Shown here: positions 38,213 through 48,161 of the stretch, piece by piece
How positions within the stretch are numbered: the first letter of the stretch is position 1
Layout of the letters: the number at the start of each line of letters is the position of its first letter
Source of the DNA: Candidatus Kryptoniota bacterium
Lineage (GTDB): Bacteria; Bacteroidota; Ignavibacteria; Kryptoniales; Kryptoniaceae
Length of the DNA: 64,000 nucleotides
Reading direction: 5' to 3'
NCBI GenBank assembly: GCA_938074445.1
Contig: CALJEK010000016.1
Coordinates: 1 to 64,000 of the forward strand
Notes under the pieces: generated by a model
The model's input: only the letters and a program-made list of their open reading frames with translations
Told to the model about the DNA's origin: nothing
The model's database searches: none
Position numbers and translations under genes: made by a program

Positions 38213-38512
38213 GTGGATGAGATGCCAAGTATTTTAATTAGACCAATAGTCACGGAGAAATCGACGATTTTGCGAGATAAGAATCAGTATGTTTTCGAAG
38301 TTGCTATGAATGCAAACAAAATTGAGATCAAGAAAGAGATAGAATCGAGATTTAATGTCAAGGTGAAGAAAGTTAGAACTGCAATTGTTAAGGGGAAAAG
38401 AAAGTTTATGTTGACGAGACGAGGGAGATTTGAAGGGAAGAGGCGTGATTGGAAAAAGGCTATCGTCGTTCTTGAGCCCGGATACAAGATTGATATTTTT
38501 GAGAACATTTAA
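38213..38512 (+). CDS. rplW: 50S ribosomal protein L23
   Basis: Tunnel-exit protein that docks trigger factor and SRP; 99 residues. Contains SILIRPIVTEKSTIL near the N-terminus and the KVRTAIVKGKRK basic loop. The start is either GTG 38213 (AAGG just upstream) or ATG 38222, which would remove three residues and match the usual family start more closely. Small gap of 13 bases after rplD. Confidence 0.95.
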   Translation: MDEMPSILIRPIVTEKSTILRDKNQYVFEVAMNANKIEIKKEIESRFNVKVKKVRTAIVKGKRKFMLTRRGRFEGKRRDWKKAIVVLEPGYKIDIFENI

Positions 38513-38531
38513 AAATTTGAAGGAGTGAGCA

Positions 38532-39365
38532 ATGGCTGTAAAGACATTTAAACCTACAACGCCGGGAAGAAGATTCTTTACTGTTTCCGATTTTTCAGAT
38601 ATAACTAAAACGGAGCCTGAGAAATCACTTGTTGTTCCACTAAAGAAACATGCTGGGAGAAATAATCAGGGACGAATTACTGTGAGGCATCGAGGCGGTG
38701 GGCATAAGAGAATGTACAGGATTATTGACTTCAAGAGAGATAAGGTTGGAATCCCGGCAAAAGTTGCTGCGATAGAGTATGATCCAAATAGAAGTGCAAG
38801 GATAGCACTTTTACATTATGTCGATGGCGAGAAAAGATATATTATAGCTCCAGATGGCTTGAAAGTTGGAGATACAGTTATGTCTGGACCAGATGCTGAG
38901 ATAAAGGTCGGCAATGCATTGCCATTAAGAAATATTCCTGTTGGTGAGTTTGTTCACAATATTGAACTTCGTCCGGGTAAAGGTGGGCAGATCGCAAGGA
39001 GTGCTGGAACTTACGCTCAAGTTATGGCGAAGGAAGGGGATTATGCACTTTTGCGTTTGCCATCTGGCGAGTTGCGGAAAGTTCATTTAAATTGTTACGC
39101 GACGGTAGGAATTGTAGGTAATCTTGACCATGAAAATATTACGCTTGGTAAAGCTGGGAGAGCACGTTGGCTTGGCAGAAGACCTTATGTCCGTGGTGTT
39201 GCTATGAACCCTGTCGATCATCCGCATGGCGGTGGCGAGGGCAAGGCTCCACAAGGTAATCCTCACCCAGTTTCTCCGTGGGGATGGCACACGAAAGGAA
39301 AGAAGACAAGAAAGAAGAACAAGGCGTCTGATAAGTACATTGTCGCAAGGAGAAAGAAAAAATAA
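38532..39365 (+). CDS. rplB: 50S ribosomal protein L2
   Basis: Core large-subunit protein needed for subunit association and peptidyl transfer; 277 residues. N-terminal [30 protein letters not shown], and the C-terminal [19 protein letters not shown] with the conserved functional His. AAGGAGTGAGC precedes the ATG by a few bases. Confidence 0.98.
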   Translation: MAVKTFKPTTPGRRFFTVSDFSDITKTEPEKSLVVPLKKHAGRNNQGRITVRHRGGGHKRMYRIIDFKRDKVGIPAKVAAIEYDPNRSARIALLHYVDGEKRYIIAPDGLKVGDTVMSGPDAEIKVGNALPLRNIPVGEFVHNIELRPGKGGQIARSAGTYAQVMAKEGDYALLRLPSGELRKVHLNCYATVGIVGNLDHENITLGKAGRARWLGRRPYVRGVAMNPVDHPHGGGEGKAPQGNPHPVSPWGWHTKGKKTRKKNKASDKYIVARRKKK

Positions 39366-39378
39366 AAATTAAATTGAT

Positions 39379-39669
39379 ATGGCTCGTTCGCTCAAAAAAG
39401 GTGTATATGTTGATCGTAAATTGTTGAAGAAAGTTCAAGAAATGTTAAAGACTGGGCAGAAGAAAGTTATAAAAACATGGGCGCGTGATTGCACTATAAT
39501 ACCTGATTTCGTTGGGTTTACATTTGCTGTTCATAATGGCAAGCAGTTCATCCCTGTTTATATAACTGAAAATATGGTTGGGCACAAACTTGGTGAGTTC
39601 GCTCCAACGAGAACCTTTAGAGGTCATCCGGGGACGAAAGCTGAAAAAGCAAGTAAAATGAAAAAGTAA
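39379..39669 (+). CDS. rpsS: 30S ribosomal protein S19
   Basis: Small-subunit head protein near the A-site finger; 96 residues. Starts [16 protein letters not shown] and has [15 protein letters not shown] and [15 protein letters not shown]. Lies 13 bases after rplB, following the AAATTAAAT spacer seen at several junctions of this operon. Confidence 0.98.
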   Translation: MARSLKKGVYVDRKLLKKVQEMLKTGQKKVIKTWARDCTIIPDFVGFTFAVHNGKQFIPVYITENMVGHKLGEFAPTRTFRGHPGTKAEKASKMKK

Positions 39670-39687
39670 AAAAGTTTGGATAGTGAT

Positions 39688-40068
39688 ATGGAAGCAAAAG
39701 CTGTAGCAAGGTATATACCGTCTTCTCCGAGAAAAATGAGAGCTGTGATTGATTTAATTCGAGGTAAATCAGTTGATGAGGCGCTTAACATTTTGCACTA
39801 TACTCCCAAACGCGCAGCAAAAATTGCAGAAAAGGTTTTAAGGTCTGCAGTTGCAAACTTTATGAATAAAGAAACTGAAAGAAGGGTTGATATATCTGAT
39901 CTTTATGTAAAATCAGCCTATGTAGATCCTGGACCAATGTTAAAGCGCGTTTTGCCTGCGCCATTCGGCAGGGCATACATTATAAGAAAAAGGAGCAATC
40001 ACTTAACAATAGTTGTTGCTGAGAAGTCTGAAAAAGCGGACAAAGCAAATAAATCAAAAACAAAGTAG
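39688..40068 (+). CDS. rplV: 50S ribosomal protein L22
   Basis: Exit-tunnel protein, 126 residues from ATG 39688. [18 protein letters not shown] and the loop motif [20 protein letters not shown] identify it; the C-terminal 15 residues are Lys/Ala-rich. An in-frame TTG at 39676 would add four residues, but [16 protein letters not shown] fits the family start better. Confidence 0.96.
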   Translation: MEAKAVARYIPSSPRKMRAVIDLIRGKSVDEALNILHYTPKRAAKIAEKVLRSAVANFMNKETERRVDISDLYVKSAYVDPGPMLKRVLPAPFGRAYIIRKRSNHLTIVVAEKSEKADKANKSKTK

Positions 40069-40082
40069 TCGGTGGAGGAGTC

Positions 40083-40727
40083 TTGGGACAGAAAACAAAT
40101 CCAATAGGTTTTAGGCTCGGAATAATAAGAGATTGGGATGCACGTTGGTATGATGATAAGAATTTTGCGGAGAAGCTTCAAGAGGATTTAATGATTAGAA
40201 ATTATTTGCGGAGTCGTCTTAAAAGGAGTGGAGTTTCAAGGATTATAATTGACAGGAAGACGAGACAGATTGAGATTAAAATTCATACCTCTAGACCTGG
40301 GATGGTCATAGGTAAAGGAGGTAAGGATATTGAGTTGCTACAGGAGGAGTTAAGAAGGTTGACAAATAAAGAGGTTAAAATTGAGGTTGTTGAAATTAAG
40401 CGCCCTGAACTTGATGCTTATCTTGTCGCTGAGGCTATAGCTGCGCAGATTGAAAACAGGGTTTCTTATAGAAGAGCTATGAAGGCTGCTGTTACAGCTG
40501 CGATGCGAATGGGAGCTCAGGGAATTAAGGTTATGTGTTCAGGTAGGTTGGCTGGAGCTGAAATTGCGAGAAGTGAATGGTATCTTGAGGGGAGAGTTCC
40601 TCTTCATACAATAAGAGCGGACATCGATTTTGCGATTGCGGAAGCCTTGACTATTTATGGTAAGATTGGAGTTAAAGTTTGGATTTTTAAAGGTGAAGTT
40701 TTGGGAAGGAAACCACAACTCCGTTAA
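40083..40727 (+). CDS. rpsC: 30S ribosomal protein S3
   Basis: Forms part of the mRNA entry channel and helicase; 214 residues. Starts [13 protein letters not shown]; the KH-domain RNA-binding loop is [13 protein letters not shown]-terminal [14 protein letters not shown]. The start codon is TTG preceded at good distance by GGAGGAG (40074-40080). Confidence 0.98.
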   Translation: MGQKTNPIGFRLGIIRDWDARWYDDKNFAEKLQEDLMIRNYLRSRLKRSGVSRIIIDRKTRQIEIKIHTSRPGMVIGKGGKDIELLQEELRRLTNKEVKIEVVEIKRPELDAYLVAEAIAAQIENRVSYRRAMKAAVTAAMRMGAQGIKVMCSGRLAGAEIARSEWYLEGRVPLHTIRADIDFAIAEALTIYGKIGVKVWIFKGEVLGRKPQLR

Positions 40728-40750
40728 AATTAATTTTGGAGTTTTTAACT

Positions 40751-41170
40751 ATGTTGATGCCCAAAAGGACAAAATATCGAAAACAGCAACGTGGTCGTTT
40801 GAAAGGCAAATCATATCGTGCATCGACCCTTGCGTTTGGAGATTATGGGTTGAAGGCGCTTGAACCCGCGTGGATAACAAATAAGCAAATTGAAGCAGCG
40901 CGCGTTGCGATTTCAAGAACTTTAAAAAGAGGCGGTAAGGTTTGGATAAGAATTTTTCCGGATAAGCCATATACAAAGAAGCCAGCTGAGACGCGTATGG
41001 GTAAGGGTAAGGGTAATGTTGAAGGTTGGGTTGCCGTTGTTAAACCTGGGCGAATAATGTTTGAGATAAGCGGTGTTGCTCGAGATGTGGCGGAGGAAGC
41101 GCTCAAGCTTGCTGCGGATAAATTACCTATAAAGACAAAATTCGTCACAAGAGTTGAAGCAGGTGCTTAA
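40751..41170 (+). CDS. rplP: 50S ribosomal protein L16
   Basis: Binds 5S/23S rRNA at the A-site tRNA elbow; 139 residues. [16 protein letters not shown] is the classic N-terminus, which with GGAG nine bases upstream selects ATG 40751 over an upstream TTG at 40736. Further motifs: [16 protein letters not shown] and [10 protein letters not shown]. Confidence 0.97.
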   Translation: MLMPKRTKYRKQQRGRLKGKSYRASTLAFGDYGLKALEPAWITNKQIEAARVAISRTLKRGGKVWIRIFPDKPYTKKPAETRMGKGKGNVEGWVAVVKPGRIMFEISGVARDVAEEALKLAADKLPIKTKFVTRVEAGA

Positions 41171-41196
41171 AAATTAAATAAAATCTTAAAAATAGG

Positions 41197-41403
41197 ATGA
41201 AAGCGAGTGAAATAAGGCAACTTCCAGACGAAGAGATAAGGCAGAGGATAAAAGAACTTGAAGAGGAGTTATTCAATTTAAGGTTTCAAAAAGCTCTCGG
41301 ACAACTTGAAAAGCCTCATAGATTTAAAATGATTCGGAAAGACATTGCAAGGATGAAAACAATTTTAAGGGAAAGGGAATTACAAAGAGAAAACAAAAAG
41401 TAA
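41197..41403 (+). CDS. rpmC: 50S ribosomal protein L29
   Basis: Small two-helix protein at the exit tunnel, 68 residues. Recognised by [20 protein letters not shown] and the conserved [18 protein letters not shown]. Position between L16 and S17 confirms the identity. Confidence 0.96.
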   Translation: MKASEIRQLPDEEIRQRIKELEEELFNLRFQKALGQLEKPHRFKMIRKDIARMKTILRERELQRENKK

Positions 41404-41412
41404 GGTTGATCG

Positions 41413-41745
41413 ATGAGCGAGAATAAAATCCAAGAGCAAGGGAACACTGGGCAGGTTCAAGATGAAATGCAACAATCTCGATCTGAAAGATTGAAGCGCG
41501 GTCAAAGAAAGGTTAGAATTGGAAAGGTTGTAAGCAATAAAATGCAAAAGACGATTGTAGTTGCAATTGAGAGAAAGGTTATGCATCCGATTTACAAGAA
41601 AGTTTATGTTCAGACCACGAAGGTTATGGCTCACGATGAAAAAAACGAGTGTAATATTGGAGATATTGTAAAAATCATGGAAACAAGACCTTTAAGTAGG
41701 CATAAGAGATGGCGCCTTGTTGAAATAATAGAAAGAGCAAAATAA
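41413..41745 (+). CDS. rpsQ: 30S ribosomal protein S17 with N-terminal extension
   Basis: Primary 16S-binding protein of 110 residues. The normal S17 fold begins near residue 33 ([18 protein letters not shown]-like) and includes [21 protein letters not shown] and [16 protein letters not shown]. The first 30 or so residues are a Gln/Glu-rich, probably disordered extension ([15 protein letters not shown]...) beyond the usual 80-90-residue length. ATG 41413 is nine bases after rpmC; no internal Met gives a shorter canonical protein except M33-like positions inside the core. Confidence 0.95.
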   Translation: MSENKIQEQGNTGQVQDEMQQSRSERLKRGQRKVRIGKVVSNKMQKTIVVAIERKVMHPIYKKVYVQTTKVMAHDEKNECNIGDIVKIMETRPLSRHKRWRLVEIIERAK

Positions 41746-41761
41746 AACTTCGGAAAATGCC

Positions 41762-42130
41762 ATGATAAGAAGAGAAACTGACCTTGTTGTTGCTGACAAT
41801 TCGGGAGCTAAAAAAGTTCGATGTATAGGTATAATAGGTCAGCACCAAAGATTAACTGCGACTGTTGGGGACATCATTGTTGTCTCTGTAAAGAGCGCAA
41901 TTCCGGGTGCGCCGATTAAGAAAGGCGAAATTTCGCGGGCTGTAGTTGTTCGCACCAAAAAAGAGATAAGGCGTAAAGATGGGTCTTATGTGAGGTTTGA
42001 TGAAAACGCAGTCGTTTTGCTTGATAAACAGGGAGAACCGCGAGGAACGAGAATCTTTGGACCTGTAGCCAGGGAATTGCGTGAAAAACAATTTATGAAA
42101 ATAATCTCACTTGCGCCGGAAGTTGTTTAA
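41762..42130 (+). CDS. rplN: 50S ribosomal protein L14
   Basis: Intersubunit-bridge protein, 122 residues. [35 protein letters not shown] and [26 protein letters not shown] are all canonical. First gene of the spc part of the super-operon, 16 bases after rpsQ. Confidence 0.98.
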   Translation: MIRRETDLVVADNSGAKKVRCIGIIGQHQRLTATVGDIIVVSVKSAIPGAPIKKGEISRAVVVRTKKEIRRKDGSYVRFDENAVVLLDKQGEPRGTRIFGPVARELREKQFMKIISLAPEVV

Positions 42131-42151
42131 AAAATTTAAATTTGGTGGAGA

Positions 42152-42472
42152 ATGAACGTTAAAAAGAATGATACAGTTAAGGTAATTGCAGGAAATTATA
42201 AGGGTAAAATTGGTAAGGTTTTAAAAGTTTTTAGGGAAAAGGAAAGGGTTCTTGTTGAAGGTGTAAATATTGTTAAAAAACATGTTCGTAAGTCGCCCAG
42301 ATATCCACAAGGTGGAATAATCGAGATGGAAGCCCCGATCCATGTTTCCAACGTTATGCTTGTTTGTCCGAAGTGTGGGCAAGCAACGCGTGTTGGTCAT
42401 GCAACCCTTACTTCTGCCGATGGTAAAAAGAGCAAGATGAGAGTTTGTAAAAAATGCGGTGAAATGTTTTAA
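42152..42472 (+). CDS. rplX: 50S ribosomal protein L24
   Basis: Assembly initiator, 106 residues. KOW motif [18 protein letters not shown] and [19 protein letters not shown]. The C-terminal part carries CPKCGQATR and CKKCGEMF, two Cys pairs that can form a zinc ribbon, as in many non-enterobacterial L24 proteins. GGTGGAG precedes the ATG. Confidence 0.97.
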   Translation: MNVKKNDTVKVIAGNYKGKIGKVLKVFREKERVLVEGVNIVKKHVRKSPRYPQGGIIEMEAPIHVSNVMLVCPKCGQATRVGHATLTSADGKKSKMRVCKKCGEMF

Positions 42473-42494
42473 TTAAAACAATTGGTGAGTTAAA

Positions 42495-43145
42495 ATGGCA
42501 AAGGAGAAAAAAGAGAAAAAGCAGAAAAAACAGGAAGAAGTTCAAGAGATTGAAGAGGTTCAAGAGAGGGTTGTCCCGAGATTGAAAAAGCTTTACCATG
42601 AGGTTATAGTTCCAGAGATGATGAAGAAATTCAATTATAAAAATGTGATGCAAGTGCCAAAACTTGTTAAAATCGTTGTTAATATGGGTGTTGGTCAAGC
42701 AACCCAGGACCCGAAGCTCCTTGAAATGGCGATGAAGGAACTTGCAAAGATCACGGGACAACAGCCTGTTATTAGAAGAGCGAAAAAGTCAATTTCTAAT
42801 TTTAAACTAAGGGCTGGAATGGCTATTGGATGTAAAGTTACATTAAGACGCGAGAGGATGTATGAATTTCTCGATAGGTTAATAAATGCAGCAATTCCAA
42901 GGGTTAGGGACTTCAGGGGTCTATCTGATAAGTCCTTTGATGGCAGGGGAAATTATACGCTCGGGATTAAAGAGCATGTAATTTTTCCTGAGATAAATGT
43001 TGATGAAGTTGAGAGGATTTTTGGTATGGATATAACAATTGTCACGACGGCGAAAACCGATGAGGAAGCGTATGAGTTGCTTAGATTGTTTGGTATGCCA
43101 TTTAGAAAGCGAGAAGTCGTCATTGAAGAAAAAGCAGTGGCGTAA
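42495..43145 (+). CDS. rplE: 50S ribosomal protein L5 with charged N-terminal extension
   Basis: Binds 5S rRNA in the central protuberance; 216 residues, about 35 longer than usual. The first 30 residues are almost all Lys, Glu and Gln ([17 protein letters not shown]) and then the usual core starts at [38 protein letters not shown] and [20 protein letters not shown] are typical. The extension is likely disordered. Confidence 0.96.
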   Translation: MAKEKKEKKQKKQEEVQEIEEVQERVVPRLKKLYHEVIVPEMMKKFNYKNVMQVPKLVKIVVNMGVGQATQDPKLLEMAMKELAKITGQQPVIRRAKKSISNFKLRAGMAIGCKVTLRRERMYEFLDRLINAAIPRVRDFRGLSDKSFDGRGNYTLGIKEHVIFPEINVDEVERIFGMDITIVTTAKTDEEAYELLRLFGMPFRKREVVIEEKAVA

Positions 43146-43168
43146 AAATAAATTTTGGGAATCAAAAC

Positions 43169-43354
43169 TTGGCACGAAAAGCATCAATTCAAAAAGCGTT
43201 AAGGGAACCGAAATATAAAGTCAGAAAGAGAAATCGGTGTTCAATTTGTGGTAGACCAAGAGGCTATTATAGAAAATTTGGAATATGCAGAATTTGTTTT
43301 AGAAAACTTGCACTTGAGGGTAAAATTCCCGGAGTAAGAAAGGCAAGCTGGTAA
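43169..43354 (+). CDS. rpsN: 30S ribosomal protein S14, zinc type
   Basis: Small-subunit head protein in the short 61-residue zinc-binding form (type Z). The four cysteines are visible in [10 protein letters not shown] and [12 protein letters not shown]. Start is TTG ([10 protein letters not shown] follows), no in-frame ATG being available. Sits between L5 and S8 as expected. Confidence 0.97.
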   Translation: MARKASIQKALREPKYKVRKRNRCSICGRPRGYYRKFGICRICFRKLALEGKIPGVRKASW

Positions 43355-43381
43355 AAATTAAATTTAAAGGTAAAAGCGAAT

Positions 43382-43777
43382 ATGATGACCGATCCAATTG
43401 CGGATTTTTTAACAAGGATAAAAAATGCGGTCAGAGCCAAACATAAAGTTGTCGAAGCCCCTTCTTCGAAACTTAAGAAAGCTATAGCGCAAATTCTGCT
43501 TGAGCAGAAATTTATAAGAGGATATGAAGTTATTGATGATGGGAAGCAAGGAATTTTGAGAATTTATCTTAAATATACCGAAGACGGTGAACCTGCTATT
43601 ACAAATCTTGTTCGTGTGAGTAAACCTGGGCGTAGAATTTATGTTGGAGTTGATGAGATACCGAGAGTTTTGAATGGGCTTGGCATTGCAATTTTGACTA
43701 CATCGAAAGGAGTTATGACTGACCGCCGTGCGAGGAAGGAAAGAGTTGGTGGTGAAGTGATTTGTTATGTGTGGTGA
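43382..43777 (+). CDS. rpsH: 30S ribosomal protein S8
   Basis: Central-domain assembly protein and, in E. coli, repressor of the spc operon; 131 residues. Starts [15 protein letters not shown] (ATG 43382 or 43385) and has [31 protein letters not shown] and the C-terminal GGEVICYVW. Followed by a 55-base gap without recognisable structure. Confidence 0.97.
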   Translation: MMTDPIADFLTRIKNAVRAKHKVVEAPSSKLKKAIAQILLEQKFIRGYEVIDDGKQGILRIYLKYTEDGEPAITNLVRVSKPGRRIYVGVDEIPRVLNGLGIAILTTSKGVMTDRRARKERVGGEVICYVW

Positions 43778-43832
43778 GTCAAATAACCGAGATTTACTTA
43801 AAACACATAGTAAAATAAATTTGTGATAAGAG

Positions 43833-44372
43833 ATGTCTAGAATTGGAAAAAAGCCGATACCTATCCCAAAAGGTGTTAAGGTTGAAAAGACAAATGGCGT
43901 TTTAAAGGTTTTGGGTCCAAAGGGTGAACTTTCGACCAAGATTCATCCAAGAATAGAGGTTGAGATAACAACAGACAATGTTTTAGTTAAAAGAAAGAGC
44001 GATTCAAGGCTTGATAAAACATTACATGGGCTGTGGAGGTCTTTGATTAACAATATGATAATCGGTGTTTCCCAAGGTTATACGAAGAAACTTGAAATCG
44101 TTGGGATTGGGTATAGAGCTGAATTGAAGGGCAAAGCGCTTGTTCTTTATCTTGGATATTCGCACCCGATAATTTTTATACCTCCGGATGGAATTAAGCT
44201 TGAGGTTCCTCAGCCAACAAATATTATTGTAAGTGGGATTGACAAGCAACTTGTTGGTCAGGTTGCGGCGAAGATACGTTCATTTAGACCACCTGAGCCG
44301 TATAAAGGTAAAGGTATACGCTATGAAGGTGAAGTTATAAGGATGAAAGCTGGAAAGGCAGCTGGTAAATAA
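43833..44372 (+). CDS. rplF: 50S ribosomal protein L6
   Basis: Large-subunit stalk-base protein near the GTPase centre; 179 residues. MSRIGKKPIPIPKGVKVE, LHGLWRSLINNMIIGVSQGY and PPEPYKGKGIRYEGE are the family signatures. It ends three bases before an intercistronic hairpin that separates it from rplR. Confidence 0.97.
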   Translation: MSRIGKKPIPIPKGVKVEKTNGVLKVLGPKGELSTKIHPRIEVEITTDNVLVKRKSDSRLDKTLHGLWRSLINNMIIGVSQGYTKKLEIVGIGYRAELKGKALVLYLGYSHPIIFIPPDGIKLEVPQPTNIIVSGIDKQLVGQVAAKIRSFRPPEPYKGKGIRYEGEVIRMKAGKAAGK

Positions 44373-44375
44373 AAT

Positions 44376-44413
44376 GAACGAGGCGGGCTCATATTGTGAG
44401 CGTAACCTCGTTC
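44376..44413 (+). promoter_or_regulatory. intercistronic stem-loop between rplF and rplR
   Basis: GAACGAGG (44376-44383) pairs with CCTCGTTC (44406-44413), and inside, GCTCA (44387-44391) pairs with TGAGC (44397-44401) around a five-base loop, leaving a 3/4-base internal loop. This 13-bp structure is the only strong hairpin inside the 19 kb operon. No T-tract follows on the plus strand, so it is unlikely to be a terminator there; an RNA-processing or r-protein binding site is possible. Confidence 0.6.
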
Positions 44414-44446
44414 GGAATTCAAAATAAAATTGGTTAAATTTAGGGT

Positions 44447-44824
44447 ATGATAAAGCGAGAATTTGAAAAGAAGAAGATAAGAAGAGAAAAAATTCGTAAG
44501 CGCGTAAGATCTAAGATTTTTGGTACCCCGGAGAGACCGCGTTTGTCGGTTTATAGAAGTTTAAAGCATATTTACGCACAAATAATTGATGATACGAAGG
44601 GACATACGCTTGTTGCGATGTCAAGTTTGTCGAAAGAAATAAGGGATGAGATTAAGAACAGCAAGACCAAGACCGAGGTTAGTAGAATTGTTGGGCTTGC
44701 GCTTGCAAAGAAAGCGCTTGAGAAGGGCATAACTAAGGTTGTGTTTGATAGGAATGGTTATAAGTATCACGGTAGGGTGAAAGCGCTTGCAGAAGCAGCT
44801 CGTGAAGGTGGATTAATTTTTTAA
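44447..44824 (+). CDS. rplR: 50S ribosomal protein L18
   Basis: 5S rRNA-binding protein, 125 residues. The basic N-terminus ([17 protein letters not shown]) is followed by [45 protein letters not shown]. Its start is 74 bases from rplF, the longest gap between consecutive genes in the super-operon, and contains the hairpin described separately. Confidence 0.97.
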   Translation: MIKREFEKKKIRREKIRKRVRSKIFGTPERPRLSVYRSLKHIYAQIIDDTKGHTLVAMSSLSKEIRDEIKNSKTKTEVSRIVGLALAKKALEKGITKVVFDRNGYKYHGRVKALAEAAREGGLIF

Positions 44825-44849
44825 GTTAAAACAAACTTGTTAGGGTAAA

Positions 44850-45383
44850 TTGCCGAGAATAAAAAGAGTAAAACCGAGCGAACTTGAGGGCTTAAGGGAA
44901 AAACTTGTTATGATCAACAGGACTGCGAAAGTTGTAAAGGGTGGTAAAAGAATTCGATTTAACGCTATCGTTGTGGTCGGAGACAAAAATGGGCACGTTG
45001 GCATTGGGCTTGGAAAAGGTCGCGAGGTGACTGATGCAATTCAAAAGGCAAGTGAGAACGCAAAGAAAAATATAGTTGAAGTTCCAATTGTTAACGGAAC
45101 TGTTCCGCATGAGATTGTTGCGAAGTTTGGAGCTTCAAAAGTTTTAATTAAACCGGCTGCGCCTGGAACCGGTATAATTGCAGGTGGAGCTGTTAGAGCT
45201 GTGCTTGAACTTGCGGGTGTGCAGAATGTGCTTACAAAGTGCTTTGGGTCAACTAATCCGCATAATGTTGTCAAGGCTACTTTAAAAGCTTTGACGAGCA
45301 TGATTGATGCCAAAACAATGGCAGCAAAACGTGGGATGACGCTTAAAGAGTTGTTTGAATCTGATTCACTCGTAAAAATTTAA
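44850..45383 (+). CDS. rpsE: 30S ribosomal protein S5
   Basis: Decoding-fidelity protein at the mRNA entry; 177 residues. [20 protein letters not shown], the [19 protein letters not shown] and [17 protein letters not shown] segments are canonical. Start is TTG ([13 protein letters not shown] follows). Confidence 0.97.
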   Translation: MPRIKRVKPSELEGLREKLVMINRTAKVVKGGKRIRFNAIVVVGDKNGHVGIGLGKGREVTDAIQKASENAKKNIVEVPIVNGTVPHEIVAKFGASKVLIKPAAPGTGIIAGGAVRAVLELAGVQNVLTKCFGSTNPHNVVKATLKALTSMIDAKTMAAKRGMTLKELFESDSLVKI

Positions 45384-45397
45384 TTTGAGTTTTGAAA

Positions 45398-45601
45398 ATG
45401 GCGAAAAAGCTTAAAATCACGCAGGTAAGAAGTATAATTGGAACGCCGGAAAAGCAAAGAAGAACGATAAAAGCTCTTGGTTTGGGAAAACCGCATAAAA
45501 CAGTAATTCATTATGATACTCCCGTAATTCGTGGAATGGTGAATAAGGTTAAACATCTTGTCGTCGTTGAAGAAATAGAAGATGGAGGTGAAAATGCCTA
45601 A
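45398..45601 (+). CDS. rpmD: 50S ribosomal protein L30
   Basis: Small protein of 67 residues from ATG 45398. [19 protein letters not shown] and [17 protein letters not shown] identify it, and the last residues form [10 protein letters not shown]. An upstream TTG two codons earlier is a poorer start. The stop codon lies eight bases inside rplO, whose GGAGGTG ribosome site is within this gene's 3' end. Confidence 0.95.
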   Translation: MAKKLKITQVRSIIGTPEKQRRTIKALGLGKPHKTVIHYDTPVIRGMVNKVKHLVVVEEIEDGGENA

Positions 45602-46058
45602 TATATTGAGCAATTTAAAACCAGCTCCTGGCTCGAGGAAAAAAGAAAAAAGAATCGGAAGAGGACAGGGCTCAGGACATGGCGGAACTTCAACGCGTGG
45701 TCATAAAGGACAAAAGTCAAGATCTGGAGAAAGCATAAAGCCGTGGTTTGAAGGTGGTCAGATGCCCTTGATCAGGCGAATTCCGAAGCGCGGTTTTAGG
45801 AATCCATTTAAGGTCGAGTATCAAATTGTGAATTTGGGTAGAATTCAGGAGTTGATTGATAAAGGCAAAATTTCGAGTGATGCAAAGGTTACACCTGAAT
45901 TGCTTTATGAAATAGGCGTCGTTTCAAAGAAGACATTGCCCGTAAAAATTCTCGGTGATGGAGAATTAAAATCTGCGCTTGAAATTTCTGCTCATGCCTT
46001 TAGTGAATCAGCAATAAAAAAGATACAAGCAATTGGAGGTAAAGCGATAAAGCTATGA
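45594..46058 (+). CDS. rplO: 50S ribosomal protein L15
   Basis: Late assembly protein of 154 residues. ATG 45594 has GGAGGTG at 45585-45591 directly upstream, fixing the start. [20 protein letters not shown] is the glycine-rich tail that threads into the subunit; [18 protein letters not shown] follows. Overlaps secY by four bases (ATGA). Confidence 0.96.
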   Translation: MPNILSNLKPAPGSRKKEKRIGRGQGSGHGGTSTRGHKGQKSRSGESIKPWFEGGQMPLIRRIPKRGFRNPFKVEYQIVNLGRIQELIDKGKISSDAKVTPELLYEIGVVSKKTLPVKILGDGELKSALEISAHAFSESAIKKIQAIGGKAIKL

Positions 46059-47398
46059 GCAAATTAGTTGAAAATCTTAGAAATATTTTCAAAATCGAAG
46101 AGCTTCGCGATAGGGTTCTTTTCACAATTGCCTTGCTTGCTGTTGTTAGAGTTGGTGCGCATATAACTTTGCCTGGGGTTGATGCATCACTTCTTGCTGA
46201 GGTTATTAGAAGTCAATCACAAAATTCTCTTTTTGCTCTTTATGACCTTTTTGCTGGTGGAGCTTTTCAGAACGCAGCGGTTTTTGCACTCGGGATAATG
46301 CCTTACATAAGCGCTGCGATTATCTTACAATTGCTTGGTGCTGTTGTTCCGTATTTTAGAAAGTTACAACAGGAAGGGGAAGAGGGTCGTAGAAAGCTTG
46401 AACAATACGCAAGGCAAGGTACTGTTTTAGTTGCTGCGCTTCAGGCTTGGGGTGTAAGCATAAGGCTGATGAATATGACAACCCCAGGGGGATTGCCAAT
46501 AGTGCCAGAAGCTGTAAAGGGATTGGGTTTCGTTATAACTACTGTTTTTATTCTTACAGCAGGAACGATCTTCATTATGTGGCTTGGGGAGCAAATTACG
46601 GAGCGCGGTATAGGCAATGGGATTTCTTTAATAATTTTCGTTGGTATAATCGCCCGCTTTCCAAACGCTTTGCTTGAGGAATTTCAGATGATAAAAACGG
46701 GCTCAAGAAGTATAATTGAAGAGATATTAATTATCGCAGGTATGGTTTTAGTTGTTGCGCTCGTTATACTTGTCACCACAGGAACGAGAAGGATTCCAGT
46801 TCAATATGCGAAGAGAGTTGTTGGCAGAAGAGTTTATGGAGGGGTAACCCAGTATATTCCTATAAGAGTGAATGCAGCTGGTGTGATGCCAATAATATTT
46901 GCTCAGTCGGTTATGTTTTTACCCAGCACAATCATAACGTTTTTCCCGCAAAGTGAATCGCTTCAGGAGTTTGCAGCGAACTTTAATTATACTTCTTTTT
47001 GGTATAGCCTTGTTTATGCTCTGTTGGTTATATTTTTCACATACCTTTACACGGCGATTGTTTTTAATCCGCAGGATATTGCCGATACGATGAGAAAGCA
47101 AGGTGGCTTTATACCTGGGATAAGACCTGGGAAAAGCACGGCTGATTTCATTGACAACATTTTGACGAAGGTGACTTTGCCGGGCTCAATCTTTTTGGCT
47201 ATAATTGCGATTTTACCTGGGTTTATGATAAGATTGGGAGTTTCTCCAACCATGGCTTCGTTCTTCGGTGGAACAAGTTTGCTGATCATGGTTGGGGTTG
47301 CTCTTGATACATTGCAACAGATTGAGACATATCTTTTGATGAGGCATTATGATGGGTTTATGAAGACAGGTAGAATAAAAAGCAGAGTTGGCTATTAA
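46055..47398 (+). CDS. secY: protein translocase subunit SecY
   Basis: Pore-forming subunit of the SecYEG channel; 447 residues with ten membrane segments. Typical motifs: GVDASLLAEVIR, LYDLFAGGAFQNAAVFALGIMPYISAAII, GNGISLIIFVGII, NAAGVMPIIFAQS and GGTSLLIMVGVALDT. It is translationally coupled to rplO and is followed directly by map; adk, usually between the two, is absent here. Confidence 0.98.
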   Translation: MSKLVENLRNIFKIEELRDRVLFTIALLAVVRVGAHITLPGVDASLLAEVIRSQSQNSLFALYDLFAGGAFQNAAVFALGIMPYISAAIILQLLGAVVPYFRKLQQEGEEGRRKLEQYARQGTVLVAALQAWGVSIRLMNMTTPGGLPIVPEAVKGLGFVITTVFILTAGTIFIMWLGEQITERGIGNGISLIIFVGIIARFPNALLEEFQMIKTGSRSIIEEILIIAGMVLVVALVILVTTGTRRIPVQYAKRVVGRRVYGGVTQYIPIRVNAAGVMPIIFAQSVMFLPSTIITFFPQSESLQEFAANFNYTSFWYSLVYALLVIFFTYLYTAIVFNPQDIADTMRKQGGFIPGIRPGKSTADFIDNILTKVTLPGSIFLAIIAILPGFMIRLGVSPTMASFFGGTSLLIMVGVALDTLQQIETYLLMRHYDGFMKTGRIKSRVGY

Positions 47399-47402
47399 AG
47401 GA

Positions 47403-48161
47403 GTGAGCATAAAAAGCGAGAGGGAAATAGATTTGATGAGAGAGGCTGGCAGAATCGTTGCGGATTTATTAAGGTTGCTTGGTAAGTATATTAAGCCTGG
47501 TATCTCAGCTTATGAACTTGATAAGATAGCGGAAGATTTCATATTGTCACAAGGTGCAAAGCCTGCTTTTAAAGGTTATGGTTTCGATAAGAAAAATCTT
47601 TTTCCGGCGTCGATTTGTGTTTCAATTGACAACGAAGTTGTGCATGGGATTCCGAGCAAAGAAAAAGTTTTAAAGGAAGGACAGATAGTTTCAATAGATG
47701 TTGGAGTTGTTAAAAACGGATATTACGCAGATGCAGCGAAGACATTTGCCGTTGGAAATGTAAGCGATGGGAAAAGAAAATTAATGGAGACAACAGAGGA
47801 AGCTCTTTATATAGGAATTGAGCAAGCGGTTGAAGGAAATCGGCTTTTTGATATCGGATACGCAATTCAAACTCATGTTGAATCGCAGGGTTTTTCTGTT
47901 GTTCGAGATTTGGTTGGGCATGGTATAGGGAAAAAATTACATGAGGAACCACCTGTTCCGAATTTTGGACAAAAGGGAAAAGGAATGAAATTACGTGAGG
48001 GAATGACGCTTGCAATTGAGCCAATGGTTAATGTTGGAACTTGGCAAATTTATTTTGGGAGCGATGGGTGGACTGTTTACACTCTTGATGGTTTGCCATC
48101 GGCTCATTTTGAACATACGATCGTTGTTAGAAAAGGGAAACCAGAAATTTTGACATTGTGA
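47403..48161 (+). CDS. map: methionine aminopeptidase, type I
   Basis: Removes the initiator methionine from nascent proteins using two divalent metal ions. About 252 residues: metal ligands in [19 protein letters not shown], the catalytic His region [18 protein letters not shown], and the C-terminal [12 protein letters not shown] and HFEHTIVV. The start is uncertain: GTG 47403 gives the usual [15 protein letters not shown] beginning but has AAAGGAG right against it; TTG 47388 adds five residues and overlaps secY by 11 bases. Confidence 0.95.
   Translation: MSIKSEREIDLMREAGRIVADLLRLLGKYIKPGISAYELDKIAEDFILSQGAKPAFKGYGFDKKNLFPASICVSIDNEVVHGIPSKEKVLKEGQIVSIDVGVVKNGYYADAAKTFAVGNVSDGKRKLMETTEEALYIGIEQAVEGNRLFDIGYAIQTHVESQGFSVVRDLVGHGIGKKLHEEPPVPNFGQKGKGMKLREGMTLAIEPMVNVGTWQIYFGSDGWTVYTLDGLPSAHFEHTIVVRKGKPEILTL

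Noticed and set aside
44376-44413. Calling the rplF-rplR hairpin a transcription terminator
   Set aside because: No T-tract follows on the plus strand and the essential spc genes continue downstream.
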